64,000 bases of DNA from Pseudopithomyces maydicus. Taxonomy: Eukaryota; Ascomycota; Dothideomycetes; Pleosporales; Didymosphaeriaceae. Position numbers and translations under genes: made by a program. Location of the stretch: contig JANTUC010000003.1 of NCBI GenBank assembly GCA_026873275.1, positions 1,922,001 through 1,986,000 on the forward strand. The letters run 5' to 3'. The notes beneath the pieces were generated by a model. That model searched no databases and was not told the origin of the DNA. It saw nothing but the letters and a program-made list of their open reading frames with translations. Below are positions 36,663-46,948 of this stretch, one piece after another. Position 1 is the stretch's first letter; the number at the start of each line of letters is the position of its first letter.

Positions 36663-37082
36663 CTACATGGTGAGGTCAGCAAAGTTCAATGTGTTAGACT
36701 GGGCTGAGATAAGCGACCGAGGGATACCGCTCCTAGAAAGATCTACACGGAAGGAAAGTGGGCATGAGGTGATGTGCGAGCGGGGGCAGCCGAGAGACCT
36801 TTCATCTAAAGCGCAGCACATAGGAAAGAGCAAGAGAACCTTCATCTCCGCACCAACAATAGCGTATTCCTACAGACGCATGCTCTCGTCCTGATACAAC
36901 ACCACCACGTCAGGAGGTATGTACAATCGAAACAGATGAAAGGTCCCTAGCTCCGCAGCAACATTCCTTTCGCTACACAAAGCAGACGAAGGTAAGAGTG
37001 AATCTCCCAAAACACAAGTAATGTAATGAGAGAAGAAAACGCACCAACGCGCGGACAGTGCAAGTGCCGGTTGGACTCGGGT
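36663..37082. other. Interval between two minus-strand genes
   Basis: This 420-base stretch contains the SAPS 3' flank and possibly the missing 5' exon(s) of the acidic protein at 36348-36662. It is too ambiguous to annotate further. Confidence 0.35.
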
Positions 37083-40001
37083 TTATCGGTAGTCCATCTC
37101 AACATCTTCAAATGAGAGTTCACCCACTTGTTCCGAGTCACTCACAGGAGGCTGACGTTGCTCCCTTTCTTCGCCACCCTCGTCCATCTCCTCATCCTCT
37201 TCATCGCTGCTGTTTGTGAAACCGCTGAGTAGACTGCCACCGCTGAAGGTGTACCCGCCACCGCTGTCAGGGTTGGTTAGTTCCATACTATCGAGGCCAA
37301 TATTGCCGCTATTCGCGTTGGCCAATGAAGATCCTCCGTCGTTGCCAAAGCCCGACTGCGCGTTGACTGCGTTAAGAACAGCTTGTCGAGGCCCTACGCT
37401 CATATCTGGGCGGACGCCTCCGAGTATGGCGTTATCGCGTTCCCTCGTTTCCGCCAGGGTCTGCTCGACGTAATCTATCCATGCTTGGCTCATGACTTTC
37501 TCTAGGACAAATTGAGAGAGTAGCTCTGCGGGATGGCGCTCCGTAAATTTCAGAACTTCCTCGGCTATCAATGTAAGATGACCCATGTAACCGAGGCGCA
37601 TATGAGTTTCTGCTTGGGCCTTATCGCTCGCCTGTTGGCCCTCAATGATTCGCTCGGTGATACGGCCAGTTTCAAAAAGGTCTATCGCAAGACTACGATT
37701 GTAACCACGCTCCATCTGTCCGTTGAATACTTGCTGTACAACGTCGTATACAACATTGTGGAGGAAATTGTTCCACGGAAATCGGAAGAAAAAGTCCTTT
37801 TCGTGAGATATTAGCGTCGACGCCAAACTGCAGAAACGGAAACTCACAAATATGGTAGGCACGACTTTGTTCTGAACGAACTGAATCTTGAGCAAATCAC
37901 CGACTACAGGCGATCCATCCACGTCAACTTCATATTGTGGTGCATATTGCGCTTCCACGCCACCAAAAAGAATGGATCGGGTACTGCTAGTTTCATCAAT
38001 AGGCGTCACCTCCGATCCCTCACTCTCAGTCTCCCCAGTCGTGAACCGGGCTGAATCTGCTTTGGAGGTCTCCGCAGCCGCTGCATCTTTGGTCTTGGTA
38101 GAAAACAACGGGGCAGGCTTGTCTTCTGGGTGCGGCGAAAGGTCCTTTTCCTGGGCCTCTTCCGTCTCAGATTTTGTGAGTTGCTGTGTTAAAAGTGAAG
38201 GTGGTGCTGGCTTCGCCTCCTTGGTAGAATCTGAGATCTGACTGGGACACCTACTTTCTCCGGCATCGCCCATGACGGTATCAGTATCAAGGCCCAAACC
38301 GCCGACCTTGGCAGAAAGACCTGCCGAGGTAGGCGACTCAGCATCATCCGCAAGCTTGCTGGGAGTGGCGGTGGCAGCAGGCGAAGCTGCATCCTTGGCA
38401 GGCGAAAGAGGCTCGTCAACAAGCTCCCCTTCTCCTTCGTCAGGCTTTCCGACGCCGGATGCCTTTGGAGTCGTTTTTGGGGACCGTTCCAAAGGCTCTC
38501 CGACGTGTTCCTTGTCGTTGTTAGCCTTGCCGTCGGGTACTGCTTCGGGCGCAATAACCTTCTCAAAGTCGTCCTCTGAATTATTCTGTATTTCCAGCCT
38601 TTTGATCTCCTCGGGAGATTCACTGCTAGGGGCTCGAGCGTGATGGAAGCCGTGGCTGTCAACGCTAGTCGAGAAATCACCTCCGTTAGGATCCCGTGCG
38701 ATCAATTTGCCTTCGGCCTTTAGGCGTTCACGTTCCGCATCCCTTCTCTTGACTTCAGCCTCGCTGCCGCGCTCATTCAAGAGCGCCATGTTACTGCAGT
38801 GCAGAAGCTCTGCCATGAGTTCGCATGTCTTGAAGCGATCGAAACCGAGTGGTTCTATCTTCTCGCCAAAGGCGGTCTTGAGCTCTCTTTTCCTAGAGGT
38901 AGTCGAACCATCTTTGTTGGACACGGTTTGTCTGGTGGTGTGCACCAGCTCCATGAACTGGGGGATGTGGTTGGCGAATTGGCGGAGAAGAGTTCCCAAG
39001 TAGATGGGATCGGAAGTTTTGGGCACGGGGCCAACTTGGTTCTCCAAGTCATAATCGGAGTTGTTCTTTCGAATGACCTCGATGATGATGCCGACGCTGA
39101 CAGTGAGAGGATTGCCGCCGTGGAGCATGTAACCAATCATTTGCTTGATACAGGATTCCGAGACGAGCTGGCGGGTGAGCTCATTTGGGCCTATGACCTG
39201 AGTGTCCTGGGTGGTGGCGTTTGCAGATATGGTGATGATGGCCTTGAGAAAGTCGCCGGCCGAGGTCTGACAGTTGGATGGTTGGTCTGGAGCAAGATAA
39301 GACACAAGCTGCGAAACGAGGTTCTGGGACTGCAACCAGTCGACGATGCCCTGGCCGCCTTCGCTCTTCTCCAAGCTGATCATCTTAAGGAGCAGGTCCA
39401 TGATCATGGGGCAGTCAACGTGCTGCAGCATGTCGGTGACAACATTGTCAATGGACTTGAAGAAGTCGAGCATCTCCTCCATCTTGCGGTCCAACAGCGA
39501 CTCGTTGACCTTGCTGAAGTAGCCGGCCTGGACAGGGTCGAGTGGGGCGGGCTGCTTGATGTAATGCCAGAAGTGGCGGAGGCTGTCCTGGTTCTCGAGC
39601 ACGGCCTCTGATATGGACCAGACCTCGGAGGACAGGATCTCGCACGCGACATAGGCATACTTGATGCGCTGCTTCTCCTCCTTGGACTCGTCGGCGTCGC
39701 CCGGATCAGACTTGACCGAGGTGGAACGGGCGCGCACGCGGCCAAAGAAGCCCTCAGTCTTGAAAGATTCCGAGGTGGCGTCATCCTTGGGCGAAGTCGG
39801 AGGCTTTGGGGCGATGACATAGCGCAGCAGGCGCTCCAGGACCTTTTCGTCGCGGAGGTATTCGATCAGCTTGGAATTCTGCTGCTTGAGCTCCTGGATG
39901 AGGTCCGACTCGTCGAGCAGCTCCTCGACAGTGACGTCGGGCTTGTCGAGGATGCTGTCGAGCGATGACAGCTGTGCGTACCCGCCGAATCGCCAGAACA
40001 T
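37083..40001 (-). CDS. SAPS-domain protein (Sit4-associated / PP6 regulatory subunit)
   Basis: The start MFWRFGGYAQLSSLDSILDK is the classic SAPS opening, followed by the helical repeat region with ELKQQNSKLIEYLRDEKVLE and LLLKMISLEKSEGGQGIVDWL. A long disordered, acidic, Ser/Thr-rich insert splits the fold, and the second conserved block is FLHNVVYDVVQQVFNGQ. The tail is acidic (SSDEEDEEMDEGG). A 51-nt intron (37797-37847, GTGAGT...GCTAAT...AAAG) lies before DFFFRFPWNNF; it is in frame without a stop, so retention would only add 17 residues. The spliced length is 955 aa. The family binds Sit4/PP6 catalytic subunits and guides TOR-linked phosphatase activity. Confidence 0.93.
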   Translation of the reverse strand: MFWRFGGYAQLSSLDSILDKPDVTVEELLDESDLIQELKQQNSKLIEYLRDEKVLERLLRYVIAPKPPTSPKDDATSESFKTEGFFGRVRARSTSVKSDPGDADESKEEKQRIKYAYVACEILSSEVWSISEAVLENQDSLRHFWHYIKQPAPLDPVQAGYFSKVNESLLDRKMEEMLDFFKSIDNVVTDMLQHVDCPMIMDLLLKMISLEKSEGGQGIVDWLQSQNLVSQLVSYLAPDQPSNCQTSAGDFLKAIITISANATTQDTQVIGPNELTRQLVSESCIKQMIGYMLHGGNPLTVSVGIIIEVIRKNNSDYDLENQVGPVPKTSDPIYLGTLLRQFANHIPQFMELVHTTRQTVSNKDGSTTSRKRELKTAFGEKIEPLGFDRFKTCELMAELLHCSNMALLNERGSEAEVKRRDAERERLKAEGKLIARDPNGGDFSTSVDSHGFHHARAPSSESPEEIKRLEIQNNSEDDFEKVIAPEAVPDGKANNDKEHVGEPLERSPKTTPKASGVGKPDEGEGELVDEPLSPAKDAASPAATATPSKLADDAESPTSAGLSAKVGGLGLDTDTVMGDAGESRCPSQISDSTKEAKPAPPSLLTQQLTKSETEEAQEKDLSPHPEDKPAPLFSTKTKDAAAAETSKADSARFTTGETESEGSEVTPIDETSSTRSILFGGVEAQYAPQYEVDVDGSPVVGDLLKIQFVQNKVVPTIFVSFRFCSLASTLISHEKDFFFRFPWNNFLHNVVYDVVQQVFNGQMERGYNRSLAIDLFETGRITERIIEGQQASDKAQAETHMRLGYMGHLTLIAEEVLKFTERHPAELLSQFVLEKVMSQAWIDYVEQTLAETRERDNAILGGVRPDMSVGPRQAVLNAVNAQSGFGNDGGSSLANANSGNIGLDSMELTNPDSGGGYTFSGGSLLSGFTNSSDEEDEEMDEGGEEREQRQPPVSDSEQVGELSFEDVEMDYR

Positions 40002-40445
40002 GGTGGGCGGGCCTCGGGCGGGGCGTCGGAAGCGGAGGGGAGGCGAGGAGACTCGGGGTCTTGTGCGGTAGCTACGGCAGCGGGCGACTCATGGATGGTT
40101 TGTATTTGCGGTTGGAGGGTGGAGGACCCGGCGAGTCGAGGCAAGTCGAGTGGGTTGGTGGTGAAGGTACCCAGGTAGCGGGGCGCGTGCACGGGGGCCA
40201 AGCAGTGCGGGACGGTAGAGGGCGGGACAAGCGAGCGGTCGCACAATGGCACAAGGACACAACGGACAGGTACCGCACCGGCTGGGGGAGGAGGAGGAGG
40301 AGGAGGTGGTAGTGGTGGTGGCGGAGCGGGATGCTGGACGAGGCCGGGACGCGCAGAGGGGGCCGCTGTGTGGGCTTGCGGGCTTCCAGGCTCCCTATCA
40401 AGGTCGTGACAGCACACGCAGGCTCCCGGCGAGGGGAGGGAGCGC

Positions 40446-40545
40446 GGCGTCTCTGCGTCTCTACGTCTCTACGTCTCTACGTCTCTACGTCTTTGCTTCT
40501 CTGCTTCTCTGCTTGTCTGCTTCTCTACTTCTCTACACGTCTCTG
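40446..40545. repeat. Period-8 tandem array (CTCTACGT and variants)
   Basis: Four identical CTCTACGT units are followed by diverged CTCTGCTT/CTCTACTT units for about 100 bases. Confidence 0.85.
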
Positions 40546-40769
40546 CGCTGTGTCCCTGTCCCAGTGTCTCCAGCCAGCCCCTGCTTGCACCCACACGGCC
40601 CACGGCTGCTGCCCACCAGGGCCTGCGGGGTGGCACGTGATCCAACATGACCCGTGGACCCGTGGACCCGTGGACCTGTAGACGCGACACCACCTGGGCA
40701 GCCTAGGTGCCTAGGTACCTACATGCCCGCCGCCTCCACTCTTCACTCTTTACTCTTCACTGCCCCATC

Positions 40770-40818
40770 ACACGCACACACATTCGCACGCACACACATT
40801 CGCACGCACACACGCACC
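40770..40818. repeat. CACACATTCGCACG repeat in the VPS60 leader
   Basis: Two near-perfect copies of an 18-base unit built on CACATTCGCACGCACA plus CA-rich remnants end about 12 bases before the ATG at 40830. Confidence 0.75.
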
Positions 40819-40829
40819 CGCCGCCCGCC

Positions 40830-41528
40830 ATGAATCGCCTCTTCGGCGCAAAGAGCACCGCGCCCAAGCCCACTCTCAACCAGGCCATCTCCACAGTACG
40901 TGTCTCCTCCCTGTCCACTACCGCCGTCATGCTCTGACAATGTTACCTCCAGGTCGACACGCGCATCGAGTCCATCGATGTCAAGCTGGCTAAACTCAAC
41001 GCAGAGCTCTCCGCCTACCAGCAGAAAATCGCAAAGATGCGCGACGGCCCCGGCAAGACGGCCCTCAAGCAAAAGGCCCTCAAGGTCCTGCAGCAGCGCA
41101 AGATGTACGACGCCCAGCGTGACCAGCTGCAGCAGCAGTCTTGGAACATGGAGCAGGCCGGCATGATGCAAGACAACCTCAAGAACACAATGACCACCGT
41201 CGATGCCATGAAGACCACCACCAAGGAGCTCAAGCGGCAATACGGCAAGATCAACATTGACAAGATCGAGAAGCTGCAGGATGAGATGGCCGATCTGATG
41301 GACATGGGCAACGACATACAGGAGAGCATAAGTCGGAGCTACGACGTGCCCGAGGACGTCGACGAGGATGAGCTGGACGCCGAGCTCGAGGCCTTGGGTG
41401 ACGAGGTCGAGTTCGAAGCCATCGGCGAGTCATCTGGAATCCCATCCTTCATCATGGACGATGCTGCGCCCCCGCAATTCATCGACGAGCCGCCCGAGCA
41501 CAGCAAGGTCAAGGAGGCTGCTGGCTGA
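40830..41528 (+). CDS. VPS60: ESCRT-III-associated Vps60/CHMP5
   Basis: Exon 1 40830-40895 and exon 2 40953-41528 flank a 57-nt intron and give 213 aa. The start MNRLFGAK and the segments TRIESIDVKLAKLNAELSAY, ALKVLQQRKMYDAQRDQL, NTMTTVDAMK and YGKINIDKIEKLQDEMADLM are characteristic of the Snf7 fold of Vps60. A basic N-half and acidic C-half (EDVDEDELDAELEALGDE) match the ESCRT-III layout with autoinhibition. It acts in endosomal sorting and recruits Vta1 to the Vps4 ATPase. No lesion is visible. Confidence 0.95.
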
Positions 41529-41679
41529 GTCTGACCGACTCCGTCTCGCCTGCGTTTGAGCCTTATCTACAGATACCCACGTCCCTTTGAATACCATCAC
41601 CTCTATATTGTTCTCGTAAATGTGCGCCCGACCCTGCCTAGAATATCAACCCTTGAACAGACCCTTCCTATCCGCACGT

Positions 41680-44397
41680 TTACTGCCATCGATATGCGTC
41701 GCCCGGTAAATAAAAATTCGTATCTTCAAACGTAATGACTCGGTCCATATCTAAGAACTGTGCGTCCATGAGCGTGTCTGAAAGACTCAGCAATGATTGA
41801 TCCTGGACCGGATTTCCATTCAAAACGTCTCCGTTCAGAATGTGTGTTTGGCGAGCCAGAGATGGATAAACACCTTCGGAAATTGCCGTCGAGTATGGTG
41901 ACGGGAGGTTAGGAGCATGCTGCGTGTACTTTGAATTGGGATGATCCGCAGGATATGCAGCATCCATGCTGGCCAGCGATGAAGCCAAGTTGTTTGCCAT
42001 ATCAGGGGGAGCTGGGATAACCGTTCTCGGACTCGCCAGAGCATCGTGAACACGTTTGGCATCCATGTCTAGCCCTCCACTGGCACGCCACGTTTCTCTC
42101 CTCCGAGCACCACCTGGGGGACTCGAAACAAGGGCAGAAGCGCTCGACGTAGGTATCCGTATGTCTGACCTTGAGCACGAATGATCATAAAAATTGAACA
42201 CAAAGGAGACATGACGACGACAAGCATCGTGTAGATACTCCAGATACTGAGCATATCTTCCTGCCTGGTCAAGTTCGGGATTGGTCAGTGGACGCCCGCT
42301 TATATCTCGGATGGATCTTCCCTTTGACCATCGTCGGGACATGTCTTCGAGGTTGCGCTTCATTCGGTCGAACTCTGGTCTGAGTGGTTTTCTTGTCGCT
42401 TGGTGCTCGTAAAGGAGCACCTTTGCCGCGATGAATGTGCAAAATGCAAACTGTACATTGACAAATGGGATCAGGGTATGCATCAAGAACTTATTGACAA
42501 TATTTGCCGTCTCCACTGCCGCATGTTGACATGTTTGTGCGCTACAACTTTTCGGCAGGGCAATGTAGTCGCTCCACTCGTTTGGCGGATAGGCGATAGA
42601 ATGATGCAGTAGGATCATGGATGTGTTGTGTGTAATATGTGCCAGTGTGAGATTTGGATCCATGTTGACAACCTGCCGGTCCTGTGATATGTCCGAGTTC
42701 TTCCAGCGCGGTGGGAGGAACATTTTCCACTGTACTAGGCGCAGATCGAGCTCTTTAAATCGCGTCAACCAATTGATGGCATGCTCTTTATCCTGCCAAT
42801 TGATCCTTTGTTGCAGGAAAAAGGTAGTCACCTGACTCAACGACTCGGTAGCCTCGACGCAGTATGCAAACGCACCAAGCTTGGATGAATCTATCAGACC
42901 AGCTGCGGACCCTGGCGTTGAACCCTGCATCGGCTCACTTGCGGGATCTTCTTCGTTGTACTGGGCAGGGACATTGGCCAAAGACCGCCCTATCCTACCT
43001 GCTGCCTTGGACCATATTCCAAAGAAAGGTGTCGTCACAGCTTCTTCGCGGGTGAAATAACCTCCGTCTGCGGGAAGGCGCCTGTGCACATCTTCAGACG
43101 TCAACGAGGTGTTCCAACCCGTGGAGACGGAGCAGAAGCGGTCTAGCAGGAAAATGACCCAGAAGAGACGGCGACGCTCTTCTAGACTGGTGAAATCCTG
43201 GGTGGCGGGGATGGTCTGCAGGGGAGTCATGAGTGCATTGCCTTGGGTCGCCGCGGGCTCGATGGTCAGTTGGAGATAGTCCACAGTCCGGGTCAAGGAC
43301 CCAATCAAAGGCCATATTCTTGTTACATCACCATCACTCAGCTGAGTACCGTCAGAGAAATAGACCAGGGTCTCCCACACAGGGTCTTCCACACATGGGC
43401 ACTTACGTAGTCAAAAACAATCATGACAAGTGCTTGAAGGCTTTCCAGGGACATGGTTTTTAACGCCAATGTTTCAACGATGAAGCGTGAGATATTGGTC
43501 TGGCGTACTATTTCATCTTCTCCCATCTCTATCGACTGTCGATCCATGTGGCGTAGTGTGACCGCCACCAGGGCATGGAGAAGCAGATCTGATCGGGCCT
43601 CGGGCCTGGCGCCGGTCACAGTGTCGCACAATCTCTGCTTGTGTAGATATGGTATCCAGTGGTGAAATGATGTGCAAAAGTACTTGACGAGGTTGACGAG
43701 CAGCTGCTGAGACGGCAAGTGTTCCACGATGTCGATATTCTCAAGCTCCACAAGTGACGTCGCAAAGACAGATTCTGCAAGCCTTCGCTTGCGGGGATTG
43801 GTCTGTTTCGCATCGGCCTGTGGTTGTGGTTGTGGTTGTGGTGGTCGTAAAGGTTGTGCAACGACACTTTTCGAGCCGTCATCTAGATGGACGGTGCCAG
43901 GAGTCGTCGCATCCAAACCGATCTTCTGCTCGGTAGGTAGCGTGTTGAGGGGTGTTTCGTGCACGTCTTCGGCAACACCAGTGGAGCTGTTGTCAATGTC
44001 GAACTCGGGACGAATCCGACCGACATGGTCCAACAGGATCCCTTCCAGGAAGGCTCGATTAAGTCAGCAAGCGAAGGAGGAGGTGGGTGGTAGGATTGCC
44101 CACCAACACGACGCGTCAAGCCTTCGAGAGCGCCAGTTTTGAGGCCAGGCTTCTGCTTGGGGGCGTATATACACTCCAACGCTACAGGTTTGTCAGACCC
44201 ATCTTGACAAGACCAAGCTCCTTGAGTCGATACGTACACAACCTCAGGCAATGCGAACAAGCAGGCGTCTCCCTTGAGCATCGCAGTTTCCGCTTTTTGC
44301 ACGACGTGCAAGCAGGAACATCCTCGGAAGAAGCATGCAACGACGAGCCATCATCGTCACGGGCATTGAAAGAATAATTCGTCCAATTAGATGTCAT
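41680..44397 (-). CDS. Zn(II)2Cys6 fungal-type transcription factor
   Basis: The first ATG is at 44397. Exons 44397-44238, 44181-43407 and 43341-41680 (introns of 56 and 65 nt) place the binuclear cluster [18 protein letters not shown], then SHCLRLSLEC, spread over the first splice junction. A fungal-specific regulatory domain follows: [12 protein letters not shown] near its start, [15 protein letters not shown], the [16 protein letters not shown] core and [18 protein letters not shown]. The frame breaks near 44055-44060; one more base joins SLADLI to [14 protein letters not shown] and gives a 2598-nt CDS (865 aa). It lies head-to-head with the DUF2264 gene across a 272-base shared promoter, so regulation of that gene and neighbours is plausible but not shown. 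Confidence 0.87.
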
Positions 44398-44462
44398 CGA
44401 GCCTGCATTGTGGAAATGTTGTAAATGTTGTTGCGGAGCAGCGGACACGTCCCACACTTAAG

Positions 44463-44479
44463 CCGATGCCCGGGAGCGG
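44463..44479. promoter_or_regulatory. Candidate Zn2Cys6 site, CCG-N11-CGG
   Basis: CCG and CGG triplets separated by 11 bases (an everted arrangement used by some Zn2Cys6 proteins) lie in the 272-base shared promoter of the regulator and the DUF2264 gene. Such triplets are common in GC-rich DNA, so this is only a candidate. Confidence 0.2.
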
Positions 44480-44669
44480 GTACCGAGGCAGCGCCTAGCC
44501 GTCTCCGCACTCGACGCCTGTGCACCATTCAGCCGCTAGATAGATGGGGCAGCGGATGCTTTGCCCTCTCGCTTCTAGTTCGTGTGCCATGTCGTGTCGC
44601 TGTATACATAGATAGAGTGCGCCCTGGTCTTCGCTGGCTGCCCAGCGCTCCAGCTTCAAAGGGAACGCC

Positions 44670-46818
44670 ATGCCACCACTCGCAGGGTTTTCCGACAATC
44701 CTTTTCAAACCCACGCAGACTACAAGAAAGCATGCATCTCTCTTCTCCGCGCGCTGAAACCCTACCAGTCACCCGGTGGAGCACGCATCCGACTTCCCTT
44801 GGTGACTGGCACCCATTTTGACGACATTGCAGCCCAGCTTGAAGGATTCGCCCGTCCCTTGTGGGCAGTCGGGGCACTGCTGCATCGGCCATGCCTTACC
44901 GCAGACGAATATGCAGAACTGGCTGAACCATATGTACGCGGCCTAGCCAACGGGACGAACCCCAACCATGCCGAGTACTGGGGCCCTGTAGTGGTGAGAG
45001 ATCAACGGATGGTGGAAATGGAGATCATTTCCTTCGCCCTGCTTGCAGCCCCGGACATCATGTTCAGCCAGCAAACCGAGGAAGCCCAGGTCAACATCCG
45101 CGAGTGGCTCAAAACCCTCAACGAGAAAGACTTCCCCGTCACAAACTGGCTGTGGTTTCGTGTCATGACAAACCTAGCTCTGGTCAAGGTTTGTCGTGTG
45201 CCATTCGAACAAGTGCAAGCTTACTTGAAGGAAGACCTTGACCAAATGGAGAATTTCTATCTGGGCGAGGGTTGGTCTGCAGATGGTACTTGGAGTGAGG
45301 AGGGGCGTCAAGCCGACTATTATTCTGGCAGCTTTGCCATCCAATTTTCTCAGCTACTGTATATGAAGATAGCCGAACAATTCGATCCAGACCGATGTCG
45401 AAAGTTTCACAAAAGAGCGTTATCGTTTGCTTCTTCGTTTTGGCGCTATTTCGACGAAACTGGTAATCCTCTCGTCCGCCATGTGCATGTGGCATGGAAG
45501 TTGACCTGCAACAGGAGCAGCGATCCCCTTTGGTCGTAGCCTCACCTACAGATTTGCCTTTGCTGGCTTTTGGGCTGCAGTGTCTTTTGCAGACGTTGAG
45601 CTTTCTGCACCTTTGAATGACTGGGGAATAGTCAAAGGCCTTCTATCTCGTCATTTTCGCTGGTGGAGAGCCAGACCTGACCTTTTCAGCGTGGATGGCA
45701 CTTTGACAATCGGATTCTTCTATCCAAACATGTATCTGAGTGAAGACTACAACTCGCCACAATCACCTTATTGGGCTATGAAATCCTTTGTTGTACTCGG
45801 TCTCTCGCCAGAACACCCTTTCTGAGTCGCCGATGAGAAACCATTGCCTGCTGAAAAACTTCAGCTCTCGGTACCGGTAAGACCGCCTTTGCATATTACC
45901 TGCCATACAGCACATCACCACTTCTTGCTCTCAAGTGGGCAGTTCTGTCCTTGGCCACTGAAAGCTACAGAGGCCAAATACGGAAAGTTCGCCTACTCTT
46001 CGCATTTTGGTTTCAGTGTACCAACCGGAGCTTTGATCCAGCAGATAGCTCCTGATAGCACGCTCGCACTGAGTAAAGATGACGGGGACACGTGGCGTGT
46101 CCCATGGAAAGTTAAAGACGTTGAATTCGGTACTGCGCACCTCAAGAAAGGCCCTCAATTATTGGAAGAGCTGCCTACTATCCGGAGTACCTGGAATCCA
46201 TGGAAAGATGCGAATATAGAAGTGCATACCCTGCTTATTGCGCCGTGTCACCAATGGTCGGACTGGCACGTTAGGGTGCACCGATTCAAGAATCTAGGCT
46301 CTTCGGAGCTGACAATACAAACCGTTCAAGGCGGCTTTGCCATTCAAGGGCGTGAGCATGAGCGTGGAGGAGTTCTTCCGCCATGCACCAAAAACCATCA
46401 CGTGGAAGAAATGGCGTCCCTAAAAAAAGGTGGAAATAATTTCTCTCAGGGTACTCAAGAGACGTGGAGATCAGCGCTCATATGCTCCGATGCTGGCTCC
46501 ACTGGTATCAGGAGTCTCACCTCTAGTAGTGGACATTTTCAGGATATCAAAGGCCAAATACTAAAACCAGATTCTAACACGAACCTTATGTGGCAAAGAA
46601 CATTGATTCCCGCCATCAACTGCACAGTCAAATTATCTGGGGGTGAGACTGCGGAGCTTCAATCCGCCATTTTTGCAATCGCGCGAAGAGGCGGGCTTGA
46701 GAACAAGTATGAGGACCTTGATATCGAAGATCGGTGGAAGGACACTCCTCGAAGCACACCATCAGAGTTCGTCGAAACAAGTGAATCAAACTATATCTTG
46801 ATTTCCAAAGACTGGTAA
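44670..46818 (+). CDS. DUF2264 protein, putative carbohydrate-active enzyme, with an internal UGA
   Basis: Exon 1 44670-45462 ([20 protein letters not shown]) and exon 2 45515-46818 are joined by a 52-nt intron that restores [20 protein letters not shown]. Other conserved stretches are [49 protein letters not shown] and [16 protein letters not shown]. The family combines an alpha/alpha-toroid N-half with a beta-rich C-half and is common in polysaccharide utilisation loci. The TGA at 45823-45825 falls in [15 protein letters not shown], where the family has Trp (HPFW). Downstream the same frame continues for another 331 codons, and the total is 699 codons including both stops. It is either a recent null allele, a base error, or (unlikely) read-through; activity as a lyase or glycosidase is not known. 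Confidence 0.75.
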
Positions 46819-46948
46819 TCAAGATATGATCACAACCTCATAAATCCAATGAATCAGATCGCTCGAAGTTCCATCCATAGCACAAGAAACGTTTCGTGAT
46901 GTGTGTGAGGTGTGCGATGTCTCTGCTTGCATACGTGAATATATGAAC

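Larger units (their letters stand above)
40002..40829. other. Divergent promoter region with several tandem repeats
   Basis: This 0.83 kb GC-rich interval lies between the divergent SAPS (-) and VPS60 (+) genes. It includes a GGA-rich patch near 40288-40325, a period-8 array at 40446-40545, GGACCCGT repeats near 40650-40677 and CACACATTCGCACG repeats at 40770-40818. Frames through it are artefacts. Confidence 0.6.

Noticed and set aside
38799..39611. 270-codon plus-strand frame
   Set aside because: Antisense to the conserved SAPS helical region; no independent start context or motif.
40250..40680. Plus-strand frames of 116-134 codons near the VPS60 promoter
   Set aside because: They are read from the GGA and CTCTACGT repeats (SLRLYVS repeats) and have no homology-like features.
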